DNA of 9,197 bases from an uncultured Ruminococcus sp. (GCA_947167535.1 CAMVIL010000031.1:1-9197); one strand, 5' to 3'; shown: positions 1 to 6,976, counted from the stretch's first letter. Notes: generated by a model not told the origin, from the sequence alone. Numbers and translations are program-made.

Positions 1-330
1 AATGTTGTCGTTCTCGAAGCATCTTACAACATGAACGATAGCGTCTACCTCGCGGATGTTTGCAAGGAACTTGTTTCCGAGACCCTCGCCCTTTGAAGCG
101 CCCTTGACGAGACCCGCGATGTCCACGAACTCCAGGGTGGCGGGGGTGAACTTGTCGGGGTCGTACATCTCTGCGAGCTTGTCGAGTCTCTTATCGGGCA
201 CGCTCACGATACCCACGTTCGGTTCGATGGTGCAGAACGGATAGTTGGCGCTCTCCGCGCCCGCGTTTGTCAGTGCATTAAAAAGTGTGGACTTGCCGAC
301 GTTAGGCAGTCCGACCATTCCCAGTTTCAT
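1..330 (-). CDS. ychF: Redox-regulated ATPase YchF (Obg family), N-terminal 110 codons only
   Basis: This is the start of a YchF/OLA1-type P-loop NTPase, a cytosolic translation-associated factor that in the family prefers ATP to GTP. The translation begins [20 protein letters not shown], so the G1/P-loop (GLPNVGKST) is at residues 7-15. The family-typical [10 protein letters not shown] switch segment is at 29-38, and the G3-like [10 protein letters not shown] motif is at 70-79. The frame is open to the left window edge. Full-length family members have about 360 residues, so roughly the first third is visible. The start is fixed by AAGGAG at 339-344, eight bases upstream of the ATG. A hairpin (361-382) lies only 30 bases upstream and I see no convincing promoter after it. 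The gene may depend on read-through from the small membrane-protein gene or on a weak promoter. The identification is secure. Confidence 0.95.
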   Translation of the reverse strand, partial: MKLGMVGLPNVGKSTLFNALTNAGAESANYPFCTIEPNVGIVSVPDKRLDKLAEMYDPDKFTPATLEFVDIAGLVKGASKGEGLGNKFLANIREVDAIVHVVRCFENDNI

Positions 331-360
331 AGGTTACTCTCCTTAAAATATACAGATTAA

Positions 361-382
361 AGCGGGGGAACCTGCCCCCGCT
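361..382 (-). terminator. GC-rich hairpin between the small membrane-protein gene and ychF
   Basis: A perfect 8-bp stem, AGCGGGGG (361-368) with CCCCCGCT (375-382), encloses a 6-base loop. On the minus strand it is followed by TTTAAT, a weak T-run. On the plus strand it is followed by CTTTTTAT, a better one, although no plus-strand gene ends here. It sits 29 bases past the stop of the 110-aa gene, so I read it as a partial terminator of that operon. It may act in both directions and leak into ychF. Confidence 0.6.
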
Positions 383-411
383 CTTTTTATGATGTGCAGT
401 CATTCGGGTGC

Positions 412-744
412 TTATTTCTTACAGCACTTCTTGCCCTCGCACTCGTCGTCTTCGTAGTCCTCATAATCCTCAAAGTCCTCGAAGCCCTCAACGTTGTGTA
501 CCTGATTATTCGAGCCGATGCTGGTGTTGCCCTTCGGCGAGATAAGCATACCGATAACGAGGCCGAGCAGGAAGAAAGCTACGCTCATCCAGAACGCCTC
601 GTCCTTAGACACGAAGTCCTCGACCTTATTCTTGATGCCGGTCACCTGAGACTTGATGACGGCTACCTGATCGGAAAGCTTGTCGATGTTCACGGCATCG
701 ATCACATTTGCCTTGATGACGTCAAACTTCTCAATTTTCTTCAT
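412..744 (-). CDS. Small single-pass membrane protein with coiled-coil N-terminus and acidic Cys-rich tail
   Basis: I do not recognise this 110-aa protein. Residues 1-48 are charged, with a heptad-like stretch at about 22-45 (DKLSDQVAVIKSQVTGIKNK) that suggests a short coiled coil. One hydrophobic segment at about 51-69 (FWMSVAFFLLGLVIGMLIS) is a plausible transmembrane helix. A polar linker leads to a tail with a short acidic repeat (FED-FED-YED-YED, about 88-99) and a last stretch, ECEGKKCCKK, holding three cysteines. There is no signal peptide. Initiation is clear: AGGAGG at 754-759, nine bases before the ATG. It lies 66 bases downstream of the ABC permease stop with no clear promoter or terminator between, so co-transcription is likely. 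The function is unknown. An accessory subunit of the permease or a YtxH-like envelope protein are only guesses. Confidence 0.85.
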   Translation of the reverse strand: MKKIEKFDVIKANVIDAVNIDKLSDQVAVIKSQVTGIKNKVEDFVSKDEAFWMSVAFFLLGLVIGMLISPKGNTSIGSNNQVHNVEGFEDFEDYEDYEDDECEGKKCCKK

Positions 745-810
745 AGTGATATACCTCCTATATTAACCCTTGCGGGTCGGTTTCTTGATTTTTTCGGGAC
801 AGAGCGGCGC

Positions 811-3567
811 TTACTCCACAGATTTCAGCGACTCTACCATGTCTATCCTCTTTAACTTGAAAAACAGCAGGAAATTCACAAGCAGTGCAAACACCGCCGT
901 CAGTCCCGCTCCTATCACATACGCCCACCATATCAGCGTGCGGTTGAACATTACCTGCTCGATCTCCACCGTGGCTACTACGAAAAGATGAAGCGCTTTG
1001 CCAAGCACCAATCCGGCCAGAATCCCGATCATCGTTGAGATCACGTTCTCGCGGTAGAGATACGCTCCCGTCTCGGCGTCGAAAAAGCCGAGGACCTTGA
1101 TGGTGGCAAGCTCACGCCTGCGCTCGGTGATGTTGATGTCGGCGAGGTTGTAGAGCACCGTCACCGAAAGGAACGCCGCACAGATTATCAGCACCAGCGT
1201 GATGGCGTCCATCGTCTTGATGGAGCGTCTGAACGCCTTGACCTGCTGAGTCGTGAAGGTGGCGCCGATTATCCGCTTGTCGGCGATCAGCTTGGACTGC
1301 ACCTCGCTCTCGTCGGCGCCGTCGCTCAGGTTGAGGATCGCTATGTTGAAGGGTTCCTCGCCGAAGGTCTCGTCGTATGCCGACTTGTCCATGTAGATGT
1401 AGTTGAGGGCATAGTTCTTGACTATGCCGTAGATGCTGACCGTGTGCAGGTCGCCGTTGGGGTCGGTGACGCTTATGCTGTCGCCGGGCTTTGCACCCAG
1501 GAGCTTTGCCAGCTTCCTGCTTATCAGCACGCCGTCAGCGGGGTCGAGCTTCTTGCCGTCGGGGGCTTCGAGACTGATGTACTTGTCGGGTTTGCCGCCG
1601 AAGGCTATCATGTTGATGCTGAACTTCTCACTGTCGGCTGAGCTTGAAACATTCATGCTCTTTGACACGGCGGGGACGTAGCATTCTACGCCGTCCAGAC
1701 CGTTGAGTGCGTTCCAGGGTTCGTCTTCGTCGGTGTTGAGTGCGGCGATGGCAGAGTAGGTGAACACTCCGCCGAACGGCCGGTCAACTATCGAGCTGAC
1801 GGAATACTTCAGTCCGAACCCCGTGATGATGAGCGCCGTACATCCTGCCACGCCCACCAGCGTCATGACAAAGCGCTTCTTGTAGCGCATGAGGTTGCGG
1901 ACGGTGACCTTCATAAGGAAGCTGAGCCGTCCCCAGACAGCGGGGAAGCGTTCGAGGAACACCCGCTTGCCGTTCTTGGGCGGGCGGGGACGCATGATGT
2001 AAGCGGGCTCGTCGGAGAGCTCCCGCAGGCAGGTGCAGACCACTGCCGAGCCTGTCAGCAGCGCCGATACTGCCGTTGCCGCCAGCAGGTAATCCATACG
2101 TACCGGAGTCTGCGCACCGGGTACGCAGTACATTATCTTGTAGGTGTTGATGATGATGAGCGGGAACATCTTCATGCCCGCCAGCGACCCTATGACGCTC
2201 CCGACGACTGCCGCCGTCACGCCGTAGGTCATATACTTGACGAGTATCTTCCCGCCCGTGTAGCCCATCGCCTTGTAAGCGCCGATGACGGTGCGCTGTT
2301 CCTCCACCATGCGGGTCATGGCCGTCATGCAGACCAGCGCCGCTATCAGCACGAAGAAAAGCGGGAACGCCTTCGAGACGTTGTCCACCTTGTCGGCGTC
2401 GTCGCGGTAGCCCGAATAATCTCCCGACGAGAAGCGTGTCTCGTGGTAGAACCGAAGCTGAGGCAGTGCCGACAGCTCTTCCATAGCGTTTGCCATCTGA
2501 GCGCGGGCGTCCTCGAGGTCGGCGGCATACTGCGCGCGGACGCTGCCGTCCTTGTCGTTCAGCAGTTTGTCGAGAGCCTCCACCTTCTGTTCGGCGGCGG
2601 CGACTGCGGCGCGGGCGATAAGTGTCTTGCTGCTGCCGTACTTCTCGCGTATCTCCACAGCAGCTTTGAGCGCCTGCTCATATACCGCCATCAGCTGATT
2701 GCGGTCGTAGGCCAGCATCTGTTCCGCGAGGGTTATCTTGTCCTGAGCCGCCGATATCTTGCCCTGCGCGGAAGCGGTCATACTGTCGTAGCGTTTCTTC
2801 GCGCTGGATTCAAAGGCTTCAACGGCGGGCTTGCCAAGCCTGTCCACCGCTTTCATGTACTCGTCCGAGAATGGGTCGAGTCCTTCGGTGCCGTCGAGCT
2901 TGACGTACAGGTCGGTGTAGTAATTGCAGGTGAATGCGGCTTCGGGAATGTAGATGTTGGAGTTGACTGCTCCCGAGCCGATAGCCGCCGCTTCGCGCTC
3001 AAAGCCGATGTAGAGCGGGCTTATGACGATGCCGACTATCTCGAAGCTGTCGGTGCAGAGGGTGTCGTATATCGCCGAGTCACCGCCGGGAGCGGTAAGG
3101 GTGAGTGTCTCGCCTATCTTAAAACTGGAGGGCGAGGACAGCTTGACCTCAACGGCGCATTCATTCTTTTTCTCGGGCAGCCGACCCTCAACGAGTTCGG
3201 GCTTGTTAAGATAATTGGGGCTGTCCTCGTCGATGTTCCCGATAAGGGAGATCGCCTTGAGGACGACGCTGGTATTGTCGTAGTTGTAGCAGACCTCTTT
3301 GGAGTAGCCCGCGTATGCTCCCTCGACGTTATCCGCCGAGCGCACAGCGGCGATCTCGTCTGACCTGACGCCGATATTAGAGCGCAGCCTGAGATCCATA
3401 AGCCGGTTCTGGACGAAGTAGTCCGATGCCGTGACGATCATGTCGGGGCGGGTGGCTTTCAGTCCCGTAAAGAAGCCGCAGCCGAGCGCTACGATAACGA
3501 GTATCGAGATAAACCGCCCGAAGGTATGGCGTATCTCGCGGAGGGTGTCTTTTAGAATCAGGATCAT
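811..3567 (-). CDS. FtsX-family ABC transporter permease with a long extracytoplasmic coiled-coil domain
   Basis: This 918-aa membrane protein has the duplicated layout of large Firmicute FtsX-like permeases. There is one N-terminal helix (about 18-37) and then a large extracytoplasmic domain. That domain holds a charged Ala-rich coiled-coil stretch at about 250-365. A three-helix FtsX domain follows (about 400-511; MVEEQRTVIGAYKAMGYTGG after the first helix). Next come another single helix (about 564-584), a second extracytoplasmic domain (about 600-780) and a second FtsX domain (about 788-903). The second FtsX domain carries the hallmark ITERRRELATIKVLGFFDAE. Such permeases work with a separate MacB/LolD-type ATPase, often moving lipids, peptides or antimicrobials, or acting as mechanotransmitters. 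No ATPase gene is present here. The start is ATG 3567: a TGA lies in frame five codons upstream, yet no Shine-Dalgarno sequence is visible. The gene follows the aminotransferase stop by 38 bases, so translation may be coupled. The substrate is unknown. Confidence 0.9.
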   Translation of the reverse strand: MILILKDTLREIRHTFGRFISILVIVALGCGFFTGLKATRPDMIVTASDYFVQNRLMDLRLRSNIGVRSDEIAAVRSADNVEGAYAGYSKEVCYNYDNTSVVLKAISLIGNIDEDSPNYLNKPELVEGRLPEKKNECAVEVKLSSPSSFKIGETLTLTAPGGDSAIYDTLCTDSFEIVGIVISPLYIGFEREAAAIGSGAVNSNIYIPEAAFTCNYYTDLYVKLDGTEGLDPFSDEYMKAVDRLGKPAVEAFESSAKKRYDSMTASAQGKISAAQDKITLAEQMLAYDRNQLMAVYEQALKAAVEIREKYGSSKTLIARAAVAAAEQKVEALDKLLNDKDGSVRAQYAADLEDARAQMANAMEELSALPQLRFYHETRFSSGDYSGYRDDADKVDNVSKAFPLFFVLIAALVCMTAMTRMVEEQRTVIGAYKAMGYTGGKILVKYMTYGVTAAVVGSVIGSLAGMKMFPLIIINTYKIMYCVPGAQTPVRMDYLLAATAVSALLTGSAVVCTCLRELSDEPAYIMRPRPPKNGKRVFLERFPAVWGRLSFLMKVTVRNLMRYKKRFVMTLVGVAGCTALIITGFGLKYSVSSIVDRPFGGVFTYSAIAALNTDEDEPWNALNGLDGVECYVPAVSKSMNVSSSADSEKFSINMIAFGGKPDKYISLEAPDGKKLDPADGVLISRKLAKLLGAKPGDSISVTDPNGDLHTVSIYGIVKNYALNYIYMDKSAYDETFGEEPFNIAILNLSDGADESEVQSKLIADKRIIGATFTTQQVKAFRRSIKTMDAITLVLIICAAFLSVTVLYNLADINITERRRELATIKVLGFFDAETGAYLYRENVISTMIGILAGLVLGKALHLFVVATVEIEQVMFNRTLIWWAYVIGAGLTAVFALLVNFLLFFKLKRIDMVESLKSVE

Positions 3568-3605
3568 ATGATAATTTGGTCAGTGTTGAACGGGTGGGGT
3601 GACGA

Positions 3606-4808
3606 TCATTCGCCGAACATCTCCTTGCTCAGCTTGCCCAGTATCTCTACGCCCTTTACGATGCGATCGTCTGTGGGGGTGGAGAAATTCAGTCTGAAGG
3701 ATCTGGTCTCATCGGAGTCGCTGATGGTGAACGCCGTGCCGGGTACGATGGCTACCTTGTAGTCGCGGACTGCGGTCGTGCAGAAATCGATCATCTGCTG
3801 AGTTGTAACGCCTTCGGGGAGGGTGCACCAGATGAACAGACCGCCCTCGGGTTTGGTGTACTCTATCTTCGACGAGAAATGCTTTGCGATGCCTTCCAGC
3901 ATCAGACCGCACTTGTGGGCGTAAACGCCGTGCAGCTTCTCGATGAACTCGTCGATGTCGTAGCGCTTCATGAAACGGTAGCAGAGCATCTGCGACCACA
4001 TAGCCGTGTGAACGTCCGCAACCTGCTTGCAGACTACGATCTTCTGTATGATATCCTTATGTGCGCAGACGTAGCCGACACGGATTCCGGGCGACAGTAT
4101 CTTCGAGAATGTGCCGGAGTAGATGACCGAACCGTCGGTGTCCAGCTCCTTGATGGAGCGGATATTCTCGCCCGCGAAGCGCAGGTCGCCGTAGGGATTG
4201 TCCTCGAGGATAACTGCGCCGTATTTCTTGCAGAGTTCAAACGCCTTCTGACGCTTCTCCCAGGACATGGTGTTGCCCGTCGGGTTCTGGAAGTTGGGGA
4301 TAAGGTATACGAGCTTGACGCCGCCTGCGCGGAGCTTCTGCTCCAGTTCGCCGATGTTTATGCCGTCCGACTCGAGGGTAACGCCCTGCAGGTCAACGTG
4401 GTAGGACTTGAATGCGTTGAGGGAGCCGATGAAGCTGGGTGCTTCGGCAATTATGGTGTCGCCCTCGTTGCAGAGGACTTTCGCCGACAGCTCGTTTGCT
4501 TGCTGAGCGCCCGAAGTGATGATGACATCATCGTACTCGGGATTGTACACGCCGCGCTTAGCCAGCAGCTTCTTGACCTCGTCGCGCAGAGGAGTGTAGC
4601 CCTCTGTAACGCCGTACTGGAACGCGATGGAAGGCTCCTCAGCGAGAAGCTCTTTGGATATCTCGGTCAGCTCCTTGAACGGCAGAGCCTCGGGCGCAGG
4701 GGAACCTGCCGCCAGAGAGATAACTTCGGGGTCAGCCGAGTACTTGAGTATCTCACGAATAGCCGAAGCCTGAAGCCCCGTTACCTTGTCCGAAAACTGA
4801 AAATTCAT
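3606..4808 (-). CDS. PLP-dependent aminotransferase, Aro8/MocR-like fold type I (2-aminoadipate/aromatic type)
   Basis: This is a 400-aa cytosolic class I/II aminotransferase that uses pyridoxal phosphate to move amino groups between amino acids and 2-oxo acids. Visible landmarks are SLAAGSPAPE near the N-terminus (31-40), IITSGAQQA (96-104) for phosphate binding, PNFQNPTGNT with Asn175, ILEDNPYGDLRF with Asp203 and Tyr206, the Schiff-base lysine in SGTFSKILSPGIRVGY (Lys236), and FRLNFS with Arg372 for the substrate carboxylate. The pattern fits the COG1167 branch without the GntR DNA-binding domain. Those enzymes are commonly annotated as 2-aminoadipate, aromatic or alanine transaminases, and the substrate cannot be set from sequence. 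An upstream in-frame start at 4934 is unlikely because it lies beyond the promoter. The ATG at 4808 has AAAGGA about ten bases upstream and a consensus promoter at 4851-4879. It is the first gene of a likely operon with the permease and the 110-aa gene. Confidence 0.92.
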   Translation of the reverse strand: MNFQFSDKVTGLQASAIREILKYSADPEVISLAAGSPAPEALPFKELTEISKELLAEEPSIAFQYGVTEGYTPLRDEVKKLLAKRGVYNPEYDDVIITSGAQQANELSAKVLCNEGDTIIAEAPSFIGSLNAFKSYHVDLQGVTLESDGINIGELEQKLRAGGVKLVYLIPNFQNPTGNTMSWEKRQKAFELCKKYGAVILEDNPYGDLRFAGENIRSIKELDTDGSVIYSGTFSKILSPGIRVGYVCAHKDIIQKIVVCKQVADVHTAMWSQMLCYRFMKRYDIDEFIEKLHGVYAHKCGLMLEGIAKHFSSKIEYTKPEGGLFIWCTLPEGVTTQQMIDFCTTAVRDYKVAIVPGTAFTISDSDETRSFRLNFSTPTDDRIVKGVEILGKLSKEMFGE

Positions 4809-4850
4809 ATTAAACTGTCCTTTCTGTTGTAAAAATAAGTATACTATATT

Positions 4851-4879
4851 ATTATACCACACTTTCCGCCTAAGGTCAA
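4851..4879 (-). promoter_or_regulatory. Sigma-A promoter of the aminotransferase operon
   Basis: On the minus strand TTGACC (4874-4879), a 17-bp spacer and TATAAT (4851-4856) form a near-consensus promoter. The predicted start is near 4844, giving a leader of about 36 bases with no terminator hairpin, unlike glnA, dapL and gltB. Confidence 0.88.
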
Positions 4880-4886
4880 GAGGGGA

Positions 4887-4921
4887 GAACATAGAATAGA
4901 GAATAGTGAATAGATAATGTA
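4887..4921. repeat. Degenerate heptamer tandem repeat (GAATAGA-like, five units)
   Basis: Five consecutive 7-base units can be read: GAACATA, GAATAGA, GAATAGT, GAATAGA, TAATGTA. They are followed by a small GC hairpin, GCCTTCGGC (4924-4932). The array sits between the terminator of the glnA-ANTAR operon and the promoter of the aminotransferase. It resembles short AT-rich intergenic repeats I associate with Clostridia genomes, but family membership cannot be tested here. Confidence 0.6.
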
Positions 4922-4944
4922 TCGCCTTCGGCAATGGTATAAAA

Positions 4945-4982
4945 AACAGATAGCAGGTATTGGTTGACGTCTGCTATCTGTT
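4945..4982 (-). terminator. Rho-independent terminator of the glnA-ANTAR operon
   Basis: A 12-bp perfect stem (4945-4956 with 4971-4982) surrounds a 14-base loop. It is followed on the minus strand by a run of Ts (complement of the A-run at 4941-4946). It lies 15 bases past the ANTAR gene stop. Confidence 0.9.
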
Positions 4983-4997
4983 ATCTTTTATCACGGT

Positions 4998-5591
4998 TTA
5001 GTCGCCTGTGTCGTTCATTGCGATTATCTCTTCGGCGATGACGTGCTTGGGAACGCATCTGTCCATCGCCATTTTTTCTATCCTGTGGTGAGCCTGATCT
5101 TCGGTGAGACCCTGAACGGAGATGAGCAGCCACTTGGCACGGTTGACCAGTTTTATCTCGTTCATGCGGTTCTCGAAGGACACCGACTTCTGTTCGATAG
5201 ACCCCAGACGTTCGCAGCTGACCTCGAGCCAGTCAAGCGCCTGCCGCATCAGCTGTGCCGAGAGTGGTTTGGGGAGCATATACACTCCCTGAGAACAGAC
5301 CCGCTCAAAGATGCCGTCGTAGTACTCGTTGGCGACCAGCAGCAGCACCGAGCAGTATGTCCCCAAAGCGCGGTCTATTGCAAGCCGCACACCGTCCTCG
5401 TCGGGGAGGGGAGCGTTTATTATCATCATGTCAAAGCTGCGGTCGAGCAGCCGCCGGCGGGCGGCGTTCACGCTCGTCTGTACCTCATATTCGATGTGTC
5501 TGCGTTCCGCGATGATGGAATTCAGAGAATCATTGAATTTGGGTTGAGCCGAAACGACAAGTACATTGTATTGCCGCTGTTTTAGTTTCAC
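4998..5591 (-). CDS. ANTAR-domain RNA-binding antiterminator with degenerate receiver domain
   Basis: This 197-aa cytosolic regulator has an N-terminal receiver-like domain (about 8-122), a helical linker (about 125-150) and a C-terminal ANTAR domain (about 140-195). ANTAR is recognised from RAKWLLI, GLTEDQAHHRIEKMAMDR and VIAEEII, matching the three-helix motif that binds paired hexaloop RNA hairpins and prevents transcription termination (AmiR, NasR, EutV). The receiver keeps its lysine (Lys108 in LPKPL) but has Asn59 in IINAPLPDEDG where the phospho-acceptor Asp is expected. The acidic pair near residues 13-15 is Ser-Ala. Classical phosphorylation is therefore unlikely. Translation starts at GTG 5591 with AAGGAGG (5599-5605) seven bases upstream. 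The gene follows glnA by 15 bases, so the two are co-expressed. Candidate RNA targets are the leaders of glnA, dapL and gltB in this window. Confidence 0.93.
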   Translation of the reverse strand: MKLKQRQYNVLVVSAQPKFNDSLNSIIAERRHIEYEVQTSVNAARRRLLDRSFDMMIINAPLPDEDGVRLAIDRALGTYCSVLLLVANEYYDGIFERVCSQGVYMLPKPLSAQLMRQALDWLEVSCERLGSIEQKSVSFENRMNEIKLVNRAKWLLISVQGLTEDQAHHRIEKMAMDRCVPKHVIAEEIIAMNDTGD

Positions 5592-5606
5592 TTGGCACCC
5601 TCCTTA

Positions 5607-6812
5607 TCAACAGTAGATATCTACTATCCTCTCGGGAAGATGTTCGCTTATGAACCCGCTGTGCTTTGCAGCTTTTCTTGCTTCATCGAGGGAGGCGGGC
5701 AGAGTGTCGTAGCTGTCGGTGACGGACTTCTCTGCGGAGAAGAGATTTATGTCCGACACGGGCGGCAGGTAGAGACCGTTCTTGTAGCCGTAAAGTCCCG
5801 CGTATATGAGCAGCGTGAATGCCAGATAGGGATTGGTGGTGGGGTCGGGAGAGCGCAGCTCTGCGCGGCGGTATTCACCTGCGGCAGCGGGTATGCGTAC
5901 CAGCTGGGAGCGGTTCTCGCTTGACCAGGAGATGTACTTGGGCGCCTTGTTCTTGCCGAAGCGCTTGTAGCTTTCGTCGGTTGGGTTGAGGAATAGGGTC
6001 ATGTCCTTGATGTGCTCGAGAATGCCCGCGATGACCGACGGCAGTATGATATGGTTCTCGTCGTTCTTGACTGAAAGATTGATGTGGTAGCCGTTGCCGG
6101 GAGCGTCCTCCAAGGGTCGGGGAGAGAAGTCGGCGTAGAGACCGTTGGCGTGGGCGACGGTCTTGACCACGTTGCGGAAACACATGGCGTCGTCGGCGGC
6201 TTTGAGGGCGTCGGCGTAGTGGAAGTCTATCTCGTTCTGACCGGGACCCTCCTCGTGGTGTGAGCTCTCGGGGATAATGCCCATCTGCTCGAGGGTGAGG
6301 CATATCTGCCTGCGGACGTTCTCGCCCCTGTCGTCGGGAGCGATGTCCATGTAGCCTGCGTGGTCATAGGGTATGTTGGTGCGCTCGCCGTTCTCGTCCA
6401 GCTTGAAGAGGTAAAACTCCAGCTCGGAGCCGAAGGAGAACTCTATCCCCGCAGCCTTAGCATCGGCGATTGCCTTTCTCAGAAGGCTTCTGGTGTCGCA
6501 CTCGAAGATGCTGCCGTCGGGCTTTTTGATGGAGCAGGTCATGCGCACGACCCTGCCGTTCTCGGGTCTCCAGGGCATCGCGGTGAGGGTGTTCGGGTCG
6601 GGGAAGAGCAGAAGGTCGGAGTGGGCTTCGGTGCCGAAACCGTGAACTGCCGAAGCATCAAAGGCTATCCCGTGACGGAAGGCACGCTCCAGCTCCCCCG
6701 CCATTATAGAAATATTCTTCTGTGCACCGTAAACGTCGCAGAACTGCAGTCGTATAAACTTGATGTCCTCCTCGCGGACGTACTGGATTATCTCATCAGC
6801 TGTGTATTCCAT
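5607..6812 (-). CDS. glnA: Glutamine synthetase, type I family, short form
   Basis: This 401-aa enzyme joins glutamate and ammonium to glutamine using ATP in the cytosol. Family motifs are in order: beta-grasp N-domain (about 12-95), GSELEFYLF with metal-binding Glu130/Glu132, HHEEGPGQNEIDF (185-197, Glu187 and Glu194), GNGYHINLS with His243, NPTDESYKRF (276-285), WSSENRSQLVRIP with Arg301, and RRAELRSPDP (315-324). It is shorter than the usual 440-470 residues. The loss is in the C-terminal part, where the NLYDLP adenylylation-loop segment is not recognisable (YDTLPASLDEA is the nearest). Adenylylation control is therefore unlikely. I chose ATG 6812, which has GGAGG at 6818-6822. A TTG four codons upstream overlaps that site. 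It is the first gene of an operon with the ANTAR regulator, under a promoter followed by an attenuator. A related gamma-glutamyl ligase remains possible. Confidence 0.9.
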   Translation of the reverse strand: MEYTADEIIQYVREEDIKFIRLQFCDVYGAQKNISIMAGELERAFRHGIAFDASAVHGFGTEAHSDLLLFPDPNTLTAMPWRPENGRVVRMTCSIKKPDGSIFECDTRSLLRKAIADAKAAGIEFSFGSELEFYLFKLDENGERTNIPYDHAGYMDIAPDDRGENVRRQICLTLEQMGIIPESSHHEEGPGQNEIDFHYADALKAADDAMCFRNVVKTVAHANGLYADFSPRPLEDAPGNGYHINLSVKNDENHIILPSVIAGILEHIKDMTLFLNPTDESYKRFGKNKAPKYISWSSENRSQLVRIPAAAGEYRRAELRSPDPTTNPYLAFTLLIYAGLYGYKNGLYLPPVSDINLFSAEKSVTDSYDTLPASLDEARKAAKHSGFISEHLPERIVDIYC

Positions 6813-6839
6813 GTTGACCTCCAAAAATCGTCAGAGAAT

Positions 6840-6888
6840 AAAAAAAGGCGCACCCCGCCCCTAAGCAGGATGAACGCCTTCGCTCAAT
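6840..6888 (-). promoter_or_regulatory. glnA leader: ANTAR-like hexaloop hairpin overlapping a terminator (attenuator)
   Basis: A few bases after the predicted start (about 6890), TGAGC (6882-6886) can pair with GTTCA (6871-6875) around the six-base loop GAAGGC. Alternatively AAGGCG (6875-6880) pairs with CGCCTT (6845-6850), extended by CATCC with GGGTG (6868-6872 with 6851-6855), and is followed by seven Ts (6840-6846). The two folds use the same bases and exclude each other. The terminator lies between the promoter and the glnA ribosome binding site, so expression must need read-through. Control by the downstream ANTAR protein is inferred. Confidence 0.78.
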
Positions 6889-6896
6889 ACACTATT

Positions 6897-6925
6897 ATTA
6901 TAACGCCCGCAGGGAGCTTTGTCAA
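6897..6925 (-). promoter_or_regulatory. Sigma-A promoter of glnA
   Basis: TTGACA (6920-6925), a 17-bp spacer and TATAAT (6897-6902) on the minus strand are a perfect consensus. The stretch upstream of the -35 (6931-6953) is very AT-rich and could act as an UP element. Confidence 0.93.
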
Positions 6926-6952
6926 GAGCGTAATTAATAATATTTTGTAAAA

Positions 6953-6964
6953 ATCGGCGCCGAT
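6953..6964. promoter_or_regulatory. 12-bp perfect palindrome between the divergent glnA and dapL promoters
   Basis: ATCGGCGCCGAT is a perfect dyad inside a 51-bp gap between the two -35 boxes (6926-6976). It is GC-rich in an otherwise AT-rich stretch. Its place fits an operator for a dimeric regulator of one or both promoters, but no matching regulator is visible, so the role is a guess. Confidence 0.35.
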
Positions 6965-6976
6965 GGAAAAATGTGC

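Noticed and set aside
766..777. Small hairpin ACCC-GCAA-GGGT (minus strand) before the 110-aa gene as a terminator of the permease
   Set aside because: The stem has only four pairs and no T-run; it could shape the leader but is not a terminator.
2443..3363. 306-aa open frame on the plus strand inside the permease gene
   Set aside because: It is antisense to a clear FtsX-family protein, has no family-like motifs, and is an effect of GC-rich codon third positions.
3879..4832. 317-aa open frame on the plus strand over the aminotransferase
   Set aside because: It is the antisense shadow of a gene with all PLP-enzyme motifs; no ribosome site or recognisable domain.
4809..4934. 42-residue N-terminal extension of the aminotransferase
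   Set aside because: The extension covers the consensus promoter and repeat; the ATG at 4808 has its own ribosome site and the normal family N-terminus.
6840..6888. Glutamine riboswitch or ordinary terminator of a neighbouring gene
   Set aside because: I saw no glnA-RNA-type core. The hairpin has its T-run only on the minus strand, downstream of the glnA promoter, so it cannot end dapL or another upstream gene.
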